Source: Desmodesmus armatus
Lineage: Eukaryota > Chlorophyta > Chlorophyceae > Sphaeropleales > Scenedesmaceae
Direction: 5' to 3'
NCBI GenBank assembly: GCA_007449985.2
Contig: VIIQ02000118.1
Location: 124,001-188,000 of the forward strand
Length of the DNA: 64,000 bases
Shown: positions 49,511 to 60,737 of the stretch, one piece after another
Layout: the number at the start of each line of letters is the position of its first letter
Position numbering within the stretch: the first letter of the stretch is position 1
Position numbers and translations under genes: made by a program
The notes under the pieces: generated by a model
What the model was told of the DNA's origin: nothing
The model's input: only the letters and a program-made list of their open reading frames with translations
Database searches by the model: none

Positions 49511-50012
49511 AGTGCCGTCGCAGGGCTGCTGACAGTAACAGCTGCACTGCTGGTGAAAAGGGGGCAGATGAGGATACGCAGCCAGCCCCCAAGCAGTGGC
49601 GCCAGCAGCAGACCCCCAGCTGGGCAACAGAAAGGGTTGCAACTGGGTTGGCAGCTGATGCAGTTGTGGGTGAGGTGCGAGGAGGGGAGGAGCAGCAACT
49701 GTTCATGCAGCTGCTGCCCCAGGGTCTTCCAGCCGACAGCAGCAACCTCTCTGAGGCTGCCAGCAAGCAGTGTTGACTTCAGGGCCACGCCAGACGCTTG
49801 GAATGCACAGGTGCCACCATTGCACGGGGCTGGGAAGGCATTCACCTACAAGCAGGTCTTGCAGCTCAGGAATCACTTCACCAAGGTCAGCACCAGCACG
49901 GGCAGTCACTAGCTACCCAGCAAGTTCAGGACAGAGCAGCAATGGCAGCAGCTGCTGCTGCTGGCAGCAATGGAGGGCAGCAGCTGCTGCTGCTGCTGGC
50001 AGCAATGGAGGC

Positions 50013-50054
<42 letters not shown>

Positions 50055-50490
50055 AAGTACAGATGGAGCAGCAGCTGGCTGCAGTAAGGAAGATGCTGCT
50101 GCTCTTGAAGCAGCAGCAGCAGCAGCAGCAGGCAGGGGCAATGTCCAGCAGCAAATGGCTTGGCAGGGTATCTTTGGGAAGCCCAGTGCAGCACCACTGG
50201 CAGCAGTAAGCAGCCAACCAAGGGGTCCAGGGAAGGGTGGTGCTTGGTCCAACAAGAAGAGTGTGCTACGCACACTGGTGAGGATGCAGCAGCAGGTAGC
50301 AGCTGGCCAGCTGCCGCGAGATCAGCCTCTGACAGTAGATGCAGCAAGTGCATTCGCCGGGGGTGTGCAGGCAACGCATGCACACAAGCATGCGTTGCCT
50401 GCACACAAGCATAAGTGCACCTTCTGCAAGTGCTCAGGTTGCCAGAAAGGCAGTTGTGTGCTTGTGATTTGGTTGTGTTTGGTTGGGTGA
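47958..50490 (+). CDS. Hypothetical protein, Cys-containing, exon structure unresolved
   Basis: The family is not recognised. Exon 1 is 47958-48249 (MLRWKAKSAGSDPARHS start; ends FNPL before a GTAAGT donor, phase 1). Later coding-like pieces are: about 48768-48881, motif LGTWLELNFQACPALGGG, joining in phase to about 49046-49090, motif CVSLYVEVGQSK; about 49525-49890, acidic/Gln-rich then GKAFTYKQVLQLRNHFTK; and about 49950-50440, Ala-rich, motif GKGGAWSNKKSVLRTLVRMQ, ending in the Cys cluster CTFCKCSGCQKGSC, a possible zinc site. Around 48430-48560 a CxxC-like text is broken by stops, and near 49770 the frame slips by one base. The gene may therefore be decayed, mis-assembled or incompletely modelled. 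Only exon 1 and the two joined pieces are reasonably certain. Confidence 0.4.
49473..49510. repeat. 38-base poly-C tract
   Basis: This uninterrupted C run lies just before a plausible CAG acceptor (about 49525) of the unresolved gene. The true length is uncertain because homopolymers this long are hard to sequence. Confidence 0.9.
50368..50401. other. Perfect 14-bp inverted repeat with 6-nt loop
   Basis: CAGGCAACGCATGC and its exact reverse complement flank ACACAA. It lies inside the last coding-like piece of the unresolved gene, giving the HAHKHALPAHKHK-like His/Lys text. Confidence 0.85.
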
Positions 50491-51834
50491 TGTCGAAGTT
50501 GTCCTATGTGGCACATGCTACTAGCATGTTTTGTCCAGTAATCATTAGCATGACATGTATCTTTTTCTCTGTGGTATAACCTGATAAATGGGCTGTACAT
50601 GTGCCACATGTGGCCCGGCATACTTGTTTGCGATGATCAGCCATGTTGACATGCCTCTGATGCCAGCACTTGTCTGGTGCAAGCAAAGGAGTGGTTGCAG
50701 GATGGATTATTGACTGTGCAGGCAGCAGTTTGTCATAGCTCAACAAGCATGAATCATCGTACAGCAACCAAGCAACTTGATAGATGACTTTGGATTGGTC
50801 CCGAACATAGTATACATTACATGCAGTCAACAAATGGATTGCACAAGCCACTTCATGGCAGCCAGGGCTCTCTACCAAATTAGCGCGCCTAAACCACGTG
50901 ACACACGCACGCTTGTCAATTCACGCGCTGACGCGCGTGAATTGACTTCAATTCACTAAAAACCACCCAATTTTTGGGGCGGCGAAGCCCCCCTTTTCCC
51001 GCCGTTCGCCCCATACTAGTGAATTAAACCCGGGGCAGGGATGGGGCTGGCAGAACTGGGCTCACTGGGCGCACAACACTGACAGCTGGTGGAGGTGATT
51101 GAGTGCTGTAGAGGCTGTGTGGCTGGGTTGACGAAACAAGTTCAAAAATGCCAGCAGTGTGGGCACTATGCTTGGACAAGTCGAGTTCAGTGTCCGGGTA
51201 AAGGCATAGCTGTGCAGGACGCTGTGTGTTGGCATGAGTGCTCACTGCATCAGCCAACATACAATGCAACACATTGCATACAAAGATACCTTCCCAACAA
51301 CGACATTGCAACCAGTGCAGGCCGCAGATGGCGGCCAGGCCATGTTCAACAGCCCCTGCAGCTGCAGGCAAAAGCTGGCAACACATGCATCATGCTGGAT
51401 TAACACAGGGGAGAGAACAATCGTAACTACACACAAAAAATTGCAATGATGTATCAACGGTGCTGGCTGCACCACAACACACCCAATGCAACGCCATGCT
51501 GAGCGTAACTGTGGATGCGAACTGCACTGCATGACCTGCTGGTTAAATGCCCGCACAGCGGCAGCCACTGGCATGCCCAACATGGCCCACCACAACCGTT
51601 GCGCCATTGAAACAGCACGTCTGACCTTTGATAACCTCCTGCTGGTGAAATACTCCGACCCTGCCGCTGGCGCGTGTGACACTGCATCTGACGCCGCCAC
51701 ACGCTGGGCATTCACTTGCAGAAGCAAACTTGTAGAAACAAAACATGACGGCACTCAACACGCCTCAGCGCTGCTGGTGCTGCTGCTGCTGGCGCTTGTG
51801 CTGGAACAGGACATGGCGCCACTTGACGAGTGTT
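50491..51834. other. Convergent spacer before malate dehydrogenase
   Basis: Contains the inverted-repeat element at 50915-51027 and a duplicated fragment of the malate dehydrogenase last exon at 51765-51801. No gene was recognised in the rest. Confidence 0.4.
50915..51027. mobile_element. Small nested inverted-repeat element, MITE-like
   Basis: A perfect 13-bp inverted repeat GTCAATTCACGCG/CGCGTGAATTGAC (6-nt loop) spans 50915-50946. It is followed by TTCAATTCACTA and, about 65 bp on, TAGTGAATTAAA, an imperfect inverted pair. Between these lies a second hairpin around GGGGCGGCGAAGCCCC with a similar GGCGAACGGC-type partner. No coding capacity. The target-site duplication is unclear, so the label is tentative. 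Confidence 0.45.
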
Positions 51835-51871
51835 TCAGCGCTGCTGGTGCTGCTGCTGCTGGCGCTTCTGT
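51765..51871. repeat. Tandem duplication at the 3' end of malate dehydrogenase
   Basis: The segment TCAGCGCTGCTGGTGCTGCTG and about 15 following bases occur at 51765-51801 and again at 51835-51871; the latter holds the stop codon and the Gln/Arg-rich tail. The spacing is about 70 bp. Confidence 0.85.
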
Positions 51872-54832
51872 ACAAAGTCTATGCCCTTCTGGATGCTGTC
51901 TGCCAGCTCGTTGAGCATCTTGTCATAGTTGCGCTGCTCCAGGTCATTCATGGGCCCCAGGGGCAGGAACTCCTCAATGCCTGACCTGCACAGACGTACA
52001 GGGCTGCAGGACACACCACAGCACAGCACAGCACAGCATGGCACAGCAGGAGAGCTCTCAGCACATGATCACCACAGGAAGGGACCACAACTTCCCCCAT
52101 ACCCTGGCCATGCAACATGCAGTACACCCACTACACCCCTGCGACTAGCCCCTATGCCTGTGATGGCTGCACGGTTCAGGTGCTGGCCCGTCCAAGGATG
52201 CTGCCCCAACTCTTCGCACAGTACCATTACTGCCATGCGCTGCGTCCATCTCTCTGCTCTGGGCCAGGCAGGCCTGTCCCTCACCTTGCAAAGAAGGGCA
52301 GTGAGGTCATGCTGCTGCTCACAAAGGTGCACTCAACAATGCCAGCCTCGCCAGACATTGCCCGCAAGCAAGACTCTGCAGGGACGCAGACAGAACGGTT
52401 GCATGCGCACATTAGCAGCGGAGAAAGCCTGTGCAGACAGAAAGCGCCAACTTTAATGGCGTGACCTGTTGTGCACTGCGGTTGATGCATATGACCTCAA
52501 TGCATGTGGCTGCTCTTTGTAGCTGCTGCAAGCTCCTCAAGTGCCTCAAACATGCCTACACGCAACTGGACATACCTGGCCCACGGCGCTCTTTGCAAGT
52601 GCTCGGCTGCAAGCTAACCAGAACAGCCCCCCACCGACTGCTGCAAGTCCTGCTGAACATCAATGCAGTGGTGCTGAGCTGAGATGGCGCCTTGCCAGCG
52701 CACCTGCAAAACGCGCCGCTGCCCAAGCCATGCTCAGAGTGGCGCTGCCTGCTCCTGCCTGTGTACACCAAACAAACAGGCACAGGCAGCACATGTCGGT
52801 CAGCAAGTAGGGCCGCACACCTCTGGCGTGGTCATCACATGCTGCCACCTTCCTGTGACAATGCAACAGCTGTGCCTGAAGGGGTTATGTACAGCATGTG
52901 TGCAGTCCGATCATCACTACACAGACATGTCTTTCATAAACGTGTTCTAGTGCATAGCCGCCTTACCTTTGCGTTGACCACCTCCGTGCCTGCGTCCTGT
53001 ATGCGGGCCATCAGCGCCTGCGCCCGGGGCGCGTCCAGGTTGATTGGGGGCTTGGCCTGCACATAATCATGACAAACCAGCGCGGCAGCCACAAACATGG
53101 GATTCAGGCCACAGGTGGAAGCGCGGGCTGCGCTGCCTGCAGCACTCTCATGCGACAATGGGGGCACTATGACGGATAGTAACACCTGCCAGAACAAGGC
53201 GTCACCCATGCTGTGCTCTGCTGTGTACCAGGCTGCGCGATTAAGCAAGCTACAACTCTGCAAACGACTAGACTGCGCAATCTTTGCCACAGCAAGAAGG
53301 CATAATTGCAAGCCATGCCCAGAACAAGCACGGCGGCCAGTGCAACCAGGTCCAGAGACGGTCTGGCAGGTGCTCAAATCCACAAGTAGCGCCCACCTGT
53401 GACAAGAGTGGCAGGATGGTGGCGCCTGCATGGCCACCAATGACAGGCAGACTGACGTCCTTGGGGTCCACCCCCAGTATCTCCCCAATGAAGGCCTCAG
53501 CACGCACCACATCCAGCGTGGTCACACCAAACAGCCGCGAGGGGTTGAAGGTGCCTGTGAGTAATAGACAAGAAAGAGTGACACGGGCAGTATGAGTGCA
53601 TGGCCAGACAGGACAGGTGTTTGTCATCAACTGCAAGGTGGCTGTGCAGCTCCCTGCATGCACTGCAGCACTCAATGTTGTTTTTGACGCACACTGCTGG
53701 TGGCTGGGTATGGTGTGTGAATGCCCCCCTTGACATGATTAATCCTGCCACCCACTGTCACACCAGCTCAACCATATTCACAAACACCAGCAATGGCACA
53801 AACAGTCAGTGACACTCTATGCATCTCTTGGCCTGTCAGTGCGCCAGCCGCACCTGCCCGCTTGAAGACCTCTGCTGCGATGGGCACTGTGGAGTTGACT
53901 GGGTTGGAGATGATGGCCACCCAGGCATCAGGGCAGGCTGCTGCAATGGCCTCACACAGAGTGGCCACGATGCCAGCGTTGATGTTGAACAGGTCGTCAC
54001 GCGTCATGCCAGGCTTGCGTGGCACACCTGCGTACGCACGTGTCAGACACACTGGTGAGCGTCGGGGTTCAAGCATATGACAAATTCCCTCCTGTGGTGG
54101 TCTTACCCCTCCAAGGCCAGGGCGAATGCAGCACAGCTGCTTGCAAACCCCACATCTGAGGAGGGGGATTGGAATGGGGGGCTGGACTGGGCCGGGAAGG
54201 GGGGGCTTGATGCTGCTGCCATCACGTCAACTATCGCATGCTGCTGCTCAGGAGTGACTGTCGCTATGCAACAGCAGGAATACACATGCCGTGTGTGCAG
54301 TGCGCACCAATCACACCATACAAACGTGTGGGTGCGCTCAGCAACAGAGGATGGTCTGTCACACCCCGCTTCCCCACTACAACAGCAGCAGCAGGAGCAA
54401 CAGCAGCAGCACCCACCTGCGGGAATGATGACCAGCTGGCAACCATGCAGGGCTTCCTGCAGCTGTGCTGGACCCGTGTATCCCTTCACTTTGGATGCTG
54501 TGCTGATGTGGCTGAGGTCACACGCCACTCCTGCTGTGTTGGCAACATCATACAGGCTCAGCTCCCCGATGAGTGGGCTGTTCTTCAGCAGCAAGGACAG
54601 GGGCTGGCCGATGCCGCCAGCTGCACCCAGCACCGCCACCTTGGCCTGAGACACAACAGACATAATCAATCACCATACGTGTGGTGACAGGTTGGCCGTC
54701 TAGTAGAGCCAGGCCTTATGTCGTGATGCTGTGTCAGCAACAGCAGCAACAGCTTTTCACATGTACACTGGAGCGCACCTTGGCACCGCCGCCGGGCAGG
54801 AAGTGAGCTGCAATACGTTTAACACGATCCAT
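51835..54832 (-). CDS. NAD-dependent malate dehydrogenase, probably peroxisomal, 8 exons
   Basis: Interconverts malate and oxaloacetate with NAD. Exons: 54779-54832, 54417-54645, 53854-54027, 53397-53554, 52967-53056, 52704-52758, 52285-52375, 51835-51985; phases agree, 333 residues, the usual size. Motifs in order: [14 protein letters not shown] (NAD fold), [37 protein letters not shown] (substrate Arg loop), [46 protein letters not shown] (catalytic His), [25 protein letters not shown] and PLGPMNDLE. The first exon encodes [18 protein letters not shown], where RVKRIAAHF fits a PTS2 signal (R-V-x5-H-F; the last residue is usually Leu or Ala). A peroxisomal or glyoxysomal location is therefore likely, though a mitochondrial form is not excluded. 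The C-terminus ends in a Gln/His/Arg run. Divergent to the DZIP1-like gene. Confidence 0.95.
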
Positions 54833-55183
54833 TGCTATTTGATGACGTGCGGTGGCAGGAGCTGTGATCTACGGAAGGTGTCGTGTTGACATGCGTATAG
54901 CAGCCTGACCGATCCTGATAGTAAGGCTGGAGCACGATAGCACATAAGAGAATCGCAAAATCGCTAATCGACGTCGTTGCAGTTGTGCATGGTAAAATGA
55001 GTCAGCAACGGTCCCTAGTTTTGACCAGCAACCAGCAACAGAGCTCTGACGCCTCCTGTTAGGGCTGTGATCTCGACATCCCAACCCACCAACTTGACTC
55101 CGTCTCAAGCCCCACCTGGGTTATCGTCCAGCACCAGGCATTTCCTTGTTGACATTGACCATGCAGGAGAGGCGGCAGTAGCC
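54833..55183. promoter_or_regulatory. Divergent intergenic region between malate dehydrogenase and DZIP1-like genes
   Basis: The start codons lie 351 bp apart and face away from each other, so both promoters should be here. An in-frame ATG at 55067 could extend the DZIP1-like protein by 39 residues. No named promoter element could be assigned. Confidence 0.45.
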
Positions 55184-58100
55184 ATGGCAGACATTTACAG
55201 TGCTGTGGATCTGTCAAACTTTCAGTTCACTCCCAGGTGTAACCCTTTCAACTGGAGGCTGCTGCACGGCCTTGATGTTGACACGTTGGTGCGTTGGCAG
55301 CAGCACACACTGCCAGTTCAGACATGGAGCCAAAACCAGTGCAGCAGCTGCCTTTACACAAGATGACCAACAAATTTGATTATCCATCGTGCAGGTTCGT
55401 CACAATGACACGAAGCAGCTGGAGGCAGTGATCCCTGCTCTGCAGCAAGGCAGCATCGATGCAGAGGGCATGCTGTCCAGCCACAACTATGTGCAGCTGT
55501 TCAGACTGGTACAACTGGCAGTCGAGCACCTCTGGCAGATGCGGGAGAGTCATGCCAAGCTGTACCCTGCTTACAAGGCTGCTGGAGAGGCAGCTGAAAA
55601 GTGAGTGTGCACATGACACACCAACCTCACTACGCTGCAACTCGCTGAGCATCAGTTGCCTTTGTTGAGCACTCCCTCCCGTGCAGTGATCTTCAATCAC
55701 TGAATGTGAACCGCAGTGGCTGACTGCAAGCCATGCATGAATTCATGGACTCTCCCACGTCCTCTCTATTGCAGTTGCAATGTGGCTCACCGTGTTGGCA
55801 TGCTGTCCTGCATGTGTGTGCATGCAGCTGGAAGGCTGCAGCTGCATCCTACTTGGACGTGGGCGGGCAGCTGCTGTCTCAGCTGCAGAGCGAGGAGGGG
55901 GCTGTGCTGACAGAGCAGCTGCTTACCGAGGTTGCTGTGGCCAGGGAGGCACTGGAGAAAACAGATGCAGCCTACAATGCTGCACTGGACAAACTGGAGG
56001 TATTCCACGCCAGCAGCCGAACCTGCTGGCTGCACCACACAAAAAACCTATCAAGCACCTGGTGATACGTGCTTTGTAACATACTAGAGCAGGGCGTGAG
56101 TGGTAGCCACGTGGTTGGTTGGCGCACCGTACAGCAGCCAAGCATGTGGGCAGAAGATGTGTGTTGGGGTCAGCATAGCTGGTATGCATAGCAGTCCACC
56201 GTGCCCGGCAGCATCTCGACTGCTTGGCAGCAGCAACGCCTGGCAGCGTGCTGGGCTTGCAGGACAGCTGTTGAAAACTGGGCATGGCTCTGGTTCTCTC
56301 AAACCATCATGTTGCTGCTGGCCTGCAGGCAGAGGACGCAGCAGCTCGTTGCCACAGCTTGCGGCGGCAGCGGCTGGAGATCAGCTGGCGGCTTGTGTTC
56401 GGCCTGGACGTGCAGCATTTGGTGAGATCAGCTCATGAGCACTGCACCAGCAGCTGGGCTTTGTGCAGATCACCGCGTGACTGCATTGTGCCTGCTTGAC
56501 AGCACAGCTTGACCGGAAGGGTGTTGCTTGCCAAGATGTGCAGTGTGCTATACAGCAGCTGGCGCCTGCAACAGACATGCAGCTGCAGCCATGGCCTTGC
56601 CATGCAGCTGGTGATGCGTAACCCTGCCTACATGGTACTGCTGTCAAGCACTGTGAAGATACGGCTTTCAGGAAAGCTGGCCAACACGGCGGTTTCACAC
56701 TCCTGGTGCCGCCAGGCAGCAGAGGTGCCTCAGCACATACCTATCTCAACATGCAGGAAATGTGTGCTGACGGCTGCATGCAACCTGCCGCTGTCCTGCA
56801 GCTCATGACCAGTGGGGTTTCTCAGCTGGAGCAGCTGCTGCCACAGGTGGCGTACGGCAACATCATGGCCGAAAACCCCACAGCACTCACACCAGCACAC
56901 TTCAGGCAGCTGCTGTTGCTAGGCCAGGCGTGTCTGGACTACCTGCACGCTATCTGCTGTGCCACAAGCAAAGTGCTGGTGAGTTTGCATTCTTGCTTTG
57001 CTTTGAGGAGTGCTTATGCCCTATGAGCCTTGTTTGGCTCCGGAAAGGGCGATCAGACGAGGCCCTGATCCAGTAAAGTAGTAGTAGCAGTAGTAGCATT
57101 CAACGCTTCAGCACTGGGGACCCCATGGTGTTTCAAGGCCGCTCAGAGGCAGCCCCACACAGGGCCAGGACCTGCCGCATGCATGCCACCTCAAAGCGCA
57201 GGCGACGTTGATGTTGTAGAAGCGTGTAGCCGCTGATCAAGTTGCTGTTGACGGTTCACCGTTGATCACACTAGCCCATGAAAGCAGGCACATGGGCCGA
57301 AAGCAAGCTTCTGCAACAAGTCAAAATTCACGCCAGGCGCTAGCAGCTGCATACATGGACACCCTGCTGCCGCAATTGTAAGCTCTACCTGTGCAACTTT
57401 CAAACAGTGTCGTTGATCATGCTCTGCCTGCTGCAGGATCAGCAAGTGCAGCTCCTGGCCGCAGCCAGTGGCCCCATCCCAGAGCTCACCACAGCTTGTG
57501 AGGACGTGAGGGCAGCACTGACTGCCTCCCTCAGCAGCAGCATCAACGTGATCAAGTCCAGCATGTCAACAGCCTCCCCAGCACGAACCATGCCTCGCCA
57601 TGCTGCTCCCACAGCCACACCCACTGTTACACCCGTCAAGGCACAGTGTGCTGGGGCACAGTGTGCAACTATCAGGTGCAGCAGCCCTAGCTGCCACCAT
57701 GTGGCCCAACTGCAGATGACAGGGCACCAAGGGGGCACCTGCGGCAGCATTGGAGGCTGCTGCGATGTCCGCGCGCACAGCCCCTGCTGCCACAGTCACG
57801 CGCACAGCTGCATGCGCTGCAGCGGCGGCAGCGGCTGCTGCTGCTCCGGGCTGTACACAGGGGGTGCTGCAGCCGGTGGCAGGGCGGAGTGCTCAGCACT
57901 GCTGTCAGGGCGGCTGTTTGATGTGGGGCTGACCCCTGCTGCCAGCAAGCTGCAAGTGCGGATAAAGCAGCTGGACAGAGACATCAGGTGAGAGCTAAGA
58001 AAAGCTGCGCGCGCATGCAGCTGTTACGTGGCTTGCCAAATCTGAGATGCCCACACAGCCTGTCCTTAGCCTGCAACAAACAGCAACATCATACTGCACG

Positions 58101-60737
58101 TGATCAGTGTTGCTGCTTCAAGCACAGCCGCTGCGTAGTACGCCTGACAGGCAGAGCCTCCCTATGCAGCACCCATGGTGGCGCTGAAAAATACCCTGCC
58201 AGTGTAGCCACCCAGAGGGGCGATGTAGCCTGCAGTCTTGGCGGTGTGTGGCAGGACAAATCATTGCATACCTTGCAAAATAAGAAGTGCCACCTGTCTC
58301 ACACTGTACGGATTTGTTTTTGTGTCACCCAATCATACAGGCATGAGCGGGAATGCACGCAAGGCATGCGCCACGCGTTGGAGGAAATTACAGAGATGCT
58401 GCAGGACTTACCCAGCCCCCACCAGCACCATCAGCAGCAGCAGCACAGGCAGAAGCACCGGCAGCCATCACCAGCCAAACAGCAGCAGCAGCAACACCAC
58501 CAGCCACAGCCCCATACTGTCAATGTGCCGGTCACCATCAGTATGGCTGGGGAGGGGGTAAGAGCCCAGCATGAGTCCCCACCAACCTCGCCTGGCTCAG
58601 CTAGGGATCCAAACGGTGAGAAGGACTTGCATCACAGCTCGCTGTTTTATCTCCATGCTTGCCCAGAGACACAAGTGCTCCTGCAACAGGCTGCACCTGG
58701 GTTTGGGAACATCCGTTTGGCACAATTGCCAGCAATCCTTCTGGCCATCCTTGGCTTTCGCTGACCCAAGGGCAAAGAAGAGCCCTGAACAGGCTGTGCA
58801 AACATTGCTGCTCAAACTGGCACACAAGACACCGTACTGCTTGCGGCCTTGCTCGCTCTGCGCTGGCCGTGTCCTTGCCCTCTCCCTGCGCCCCTCCCGC
58901 ACGGATTCAATCCATCCTGCGCTTAGCGGCAACGTACACGCTTGCTAACACCAATGACACCCTTCCCTTTTTGCACATTACAGGTGCTGTGCGTGTGCTG
59001 ATCAACGAGGACGCCATCCGTGCCCGTGAGCGCTCAGCAGCAGGGCTGCAGCTCAGTGAGCACATCAGCGACATCATCATGGGCCATCATATCACTCGGC
59101 GCAGCCCACAGGCCAGCTGTACAGGCAGCCCCGGCCGCTCCAAAACCAGCGACAGCATTCCGGTGGCCCCTTTGTCACGGTGCGCTCCATACCCTCATCG
59201 TCTGGTGGAGCACGGCTCTGGAAGACGGGGGAGTATGTCGCTGCAGGGACGACAGGGCGCTTTGACGGACGGGAGGCAGCTGCAGCTGCTGCAGGTGCGT
59301 GACAAGCTTTTGAGGGTGGGGGTTGCCTGGACGCCCCCCCTCCCGGGCTGGTTGCGTCCCTCCGTGGCTGGAGCCAGTTGCAGCGTAGCTGCTTGCGAAT
59401 TCTGTTGTAACACCTCATCCTTCTTGCTGCAGGTTCAGGGGGTGACTTCATGTCAGGCACGGTGCGGGGCTGGCGCTCCTCGCAAGTGCAGGCTAGCAGC
59501 AGCAGTGCAGCAGCGCAGAGCCTGGGGCTGCCTGCCAGGAGGACCACGGAGGGGCCCCAACAAGGGATGGGTGTAGGGCTGGGCGACTTCATGATCCACC
59601 AGCTGCAGATGGAGCAGCAGGTACAGCAGCAGCAGGCGTGGCCAAAAGACCCACAACCAGCAACTGCCACGAGTGGTGCCAACAGCAGGCGTCCCTCAGG
59701 TACAAGTAGGCAGACGCCGACCGGCTTTATGGGGATCATGAAGGATTGGGTCCTGCCAGGACTACAGTGTAGGCTACCTGTAGACAGGCACAACTCGCGT
59801 GCAGATGCGGCCATCTATGCCAAGCTTGCCCCTGGCAAGATTTGCATTATGTTGGGGGCACATAAGAACAACAGGGATGTCACATGGAGTGATCAGATGG
59901 CTGTTGTACCTTTGCCCCGTGTCGCTGTCACAGGTGTTCAGGAACTGCAGGGCGTGGAGCCAGGTGAACTTGAGGACCCCGCGCTAGCTGCACCCAGCCC
60001 CACAGACCCCTGCAGGAAGGCGCAGCAGGCTCTGTTCAAGGAGGCAGCAGCAGGCGGCTTCACAAAGCTCCTGCGCAGCATGAGCCCCAAGCGCATGTTC
60101 AGCCCACGGTCCAGCAGCGCCTCTGGTGCTGGCGCTGCACTGGCTGCGGGGACGGGAGCAGCACCAGCAGCAGCAAGCAGGGCGTCAGGAGCGGTGTCGG
60201 GTGTGCTGCAGTGGCCGCCACTGGCTCCTGCTGCCAGCAGCACAGCGGCAAGCAGCCCTGATGCCTCCTCACCCACCAGGTACACCCTACCCAGTTGTCA
60301 AGTTGACGTCTACTTTTACACCTTTCTAGTACCTACCTTTGAACATATGCAGCGGTGCTAGCAGTAAAAGAGCTCGTTCCAGCTTATCAAGACAAAGCCC
60401 AAGCAAGGGGCCCACGCAAAAAAAGTCCCAGCCAAATTCATCGGCATCTTGCCTCCTCACGGGAGGCTCTACCCATCCTGCCCTCTGACATGTGTACACA
60501 TGCATCCTACACATGTAGCTATGAAGCCCCAAGGCCTCACTTGGTGACTGGCGGTCGTATTCGTTCATTATGTCATCATCTTGCCTGCTGTTCATCTGTT
60601 GCAGGTCTGGGCGATCGTTCACGGCGTCTGCAGCAGCAAAGGCTGCGGAAGAGCTGGGAGCGGCCGTAGCCAGGCGGCCGTTGACACCACCAGGGCAGTT
60701 TTCACCACTGAAGGCATCTATTGTTGCGCACACGTGA
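55184..60737 (+). CDS. DZIP1-like coiled-coil protein with two DZIP1-N-like segments, 10 exons (one frame slip)
   Basis: Exons: 55184-55288, 55395-55600, 55828-55999, 56329-56421, 56802-56978, 57437-57987, 58341-58615, 58984-59294, 59433-60279, 60605-60737; about 956 residues. The first 100 residues match the DZIP1 N-terminal pattern: FQFTPR, NWRLLHGLDVDTLVR, then LFRLVQLAVEHL. DZIP1 proteins act at the ciliary base. Exons 4-5 hold a second similar unit (SWRLVFGLDVQHL, then FRQLLLLGQACLDYL), suggesting internal duplication. A coiled coil spans exons 6-7 (RIKQLDRDIRHERECTQG), then His/Gln-rich, Ser/Ala-rich and terminal Ala/Pro segments. All phases agree except in exon 8, where the frame slips by one base near 59080-59110; only the slipped frame joins correctly to exon 9. 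Exon 6 contains an odd Cys-rich stretch. No classic C2H2 finger was seen. Confidence 0.7.
57026..57105 (+). other. Possible retroposon tail inside intron 5 of the DZIP1-like gene
   Basis: GAGCC-TTGTTT-GGCTC forms a small hairpin, followed by a G/A-rich segment and an AGTAGTAGTAG-type trinucleotide end. This resembles the 3' end and simple tail of a SINE, but no promoter boxes or target duplication were identified. Confidence 0.25.
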
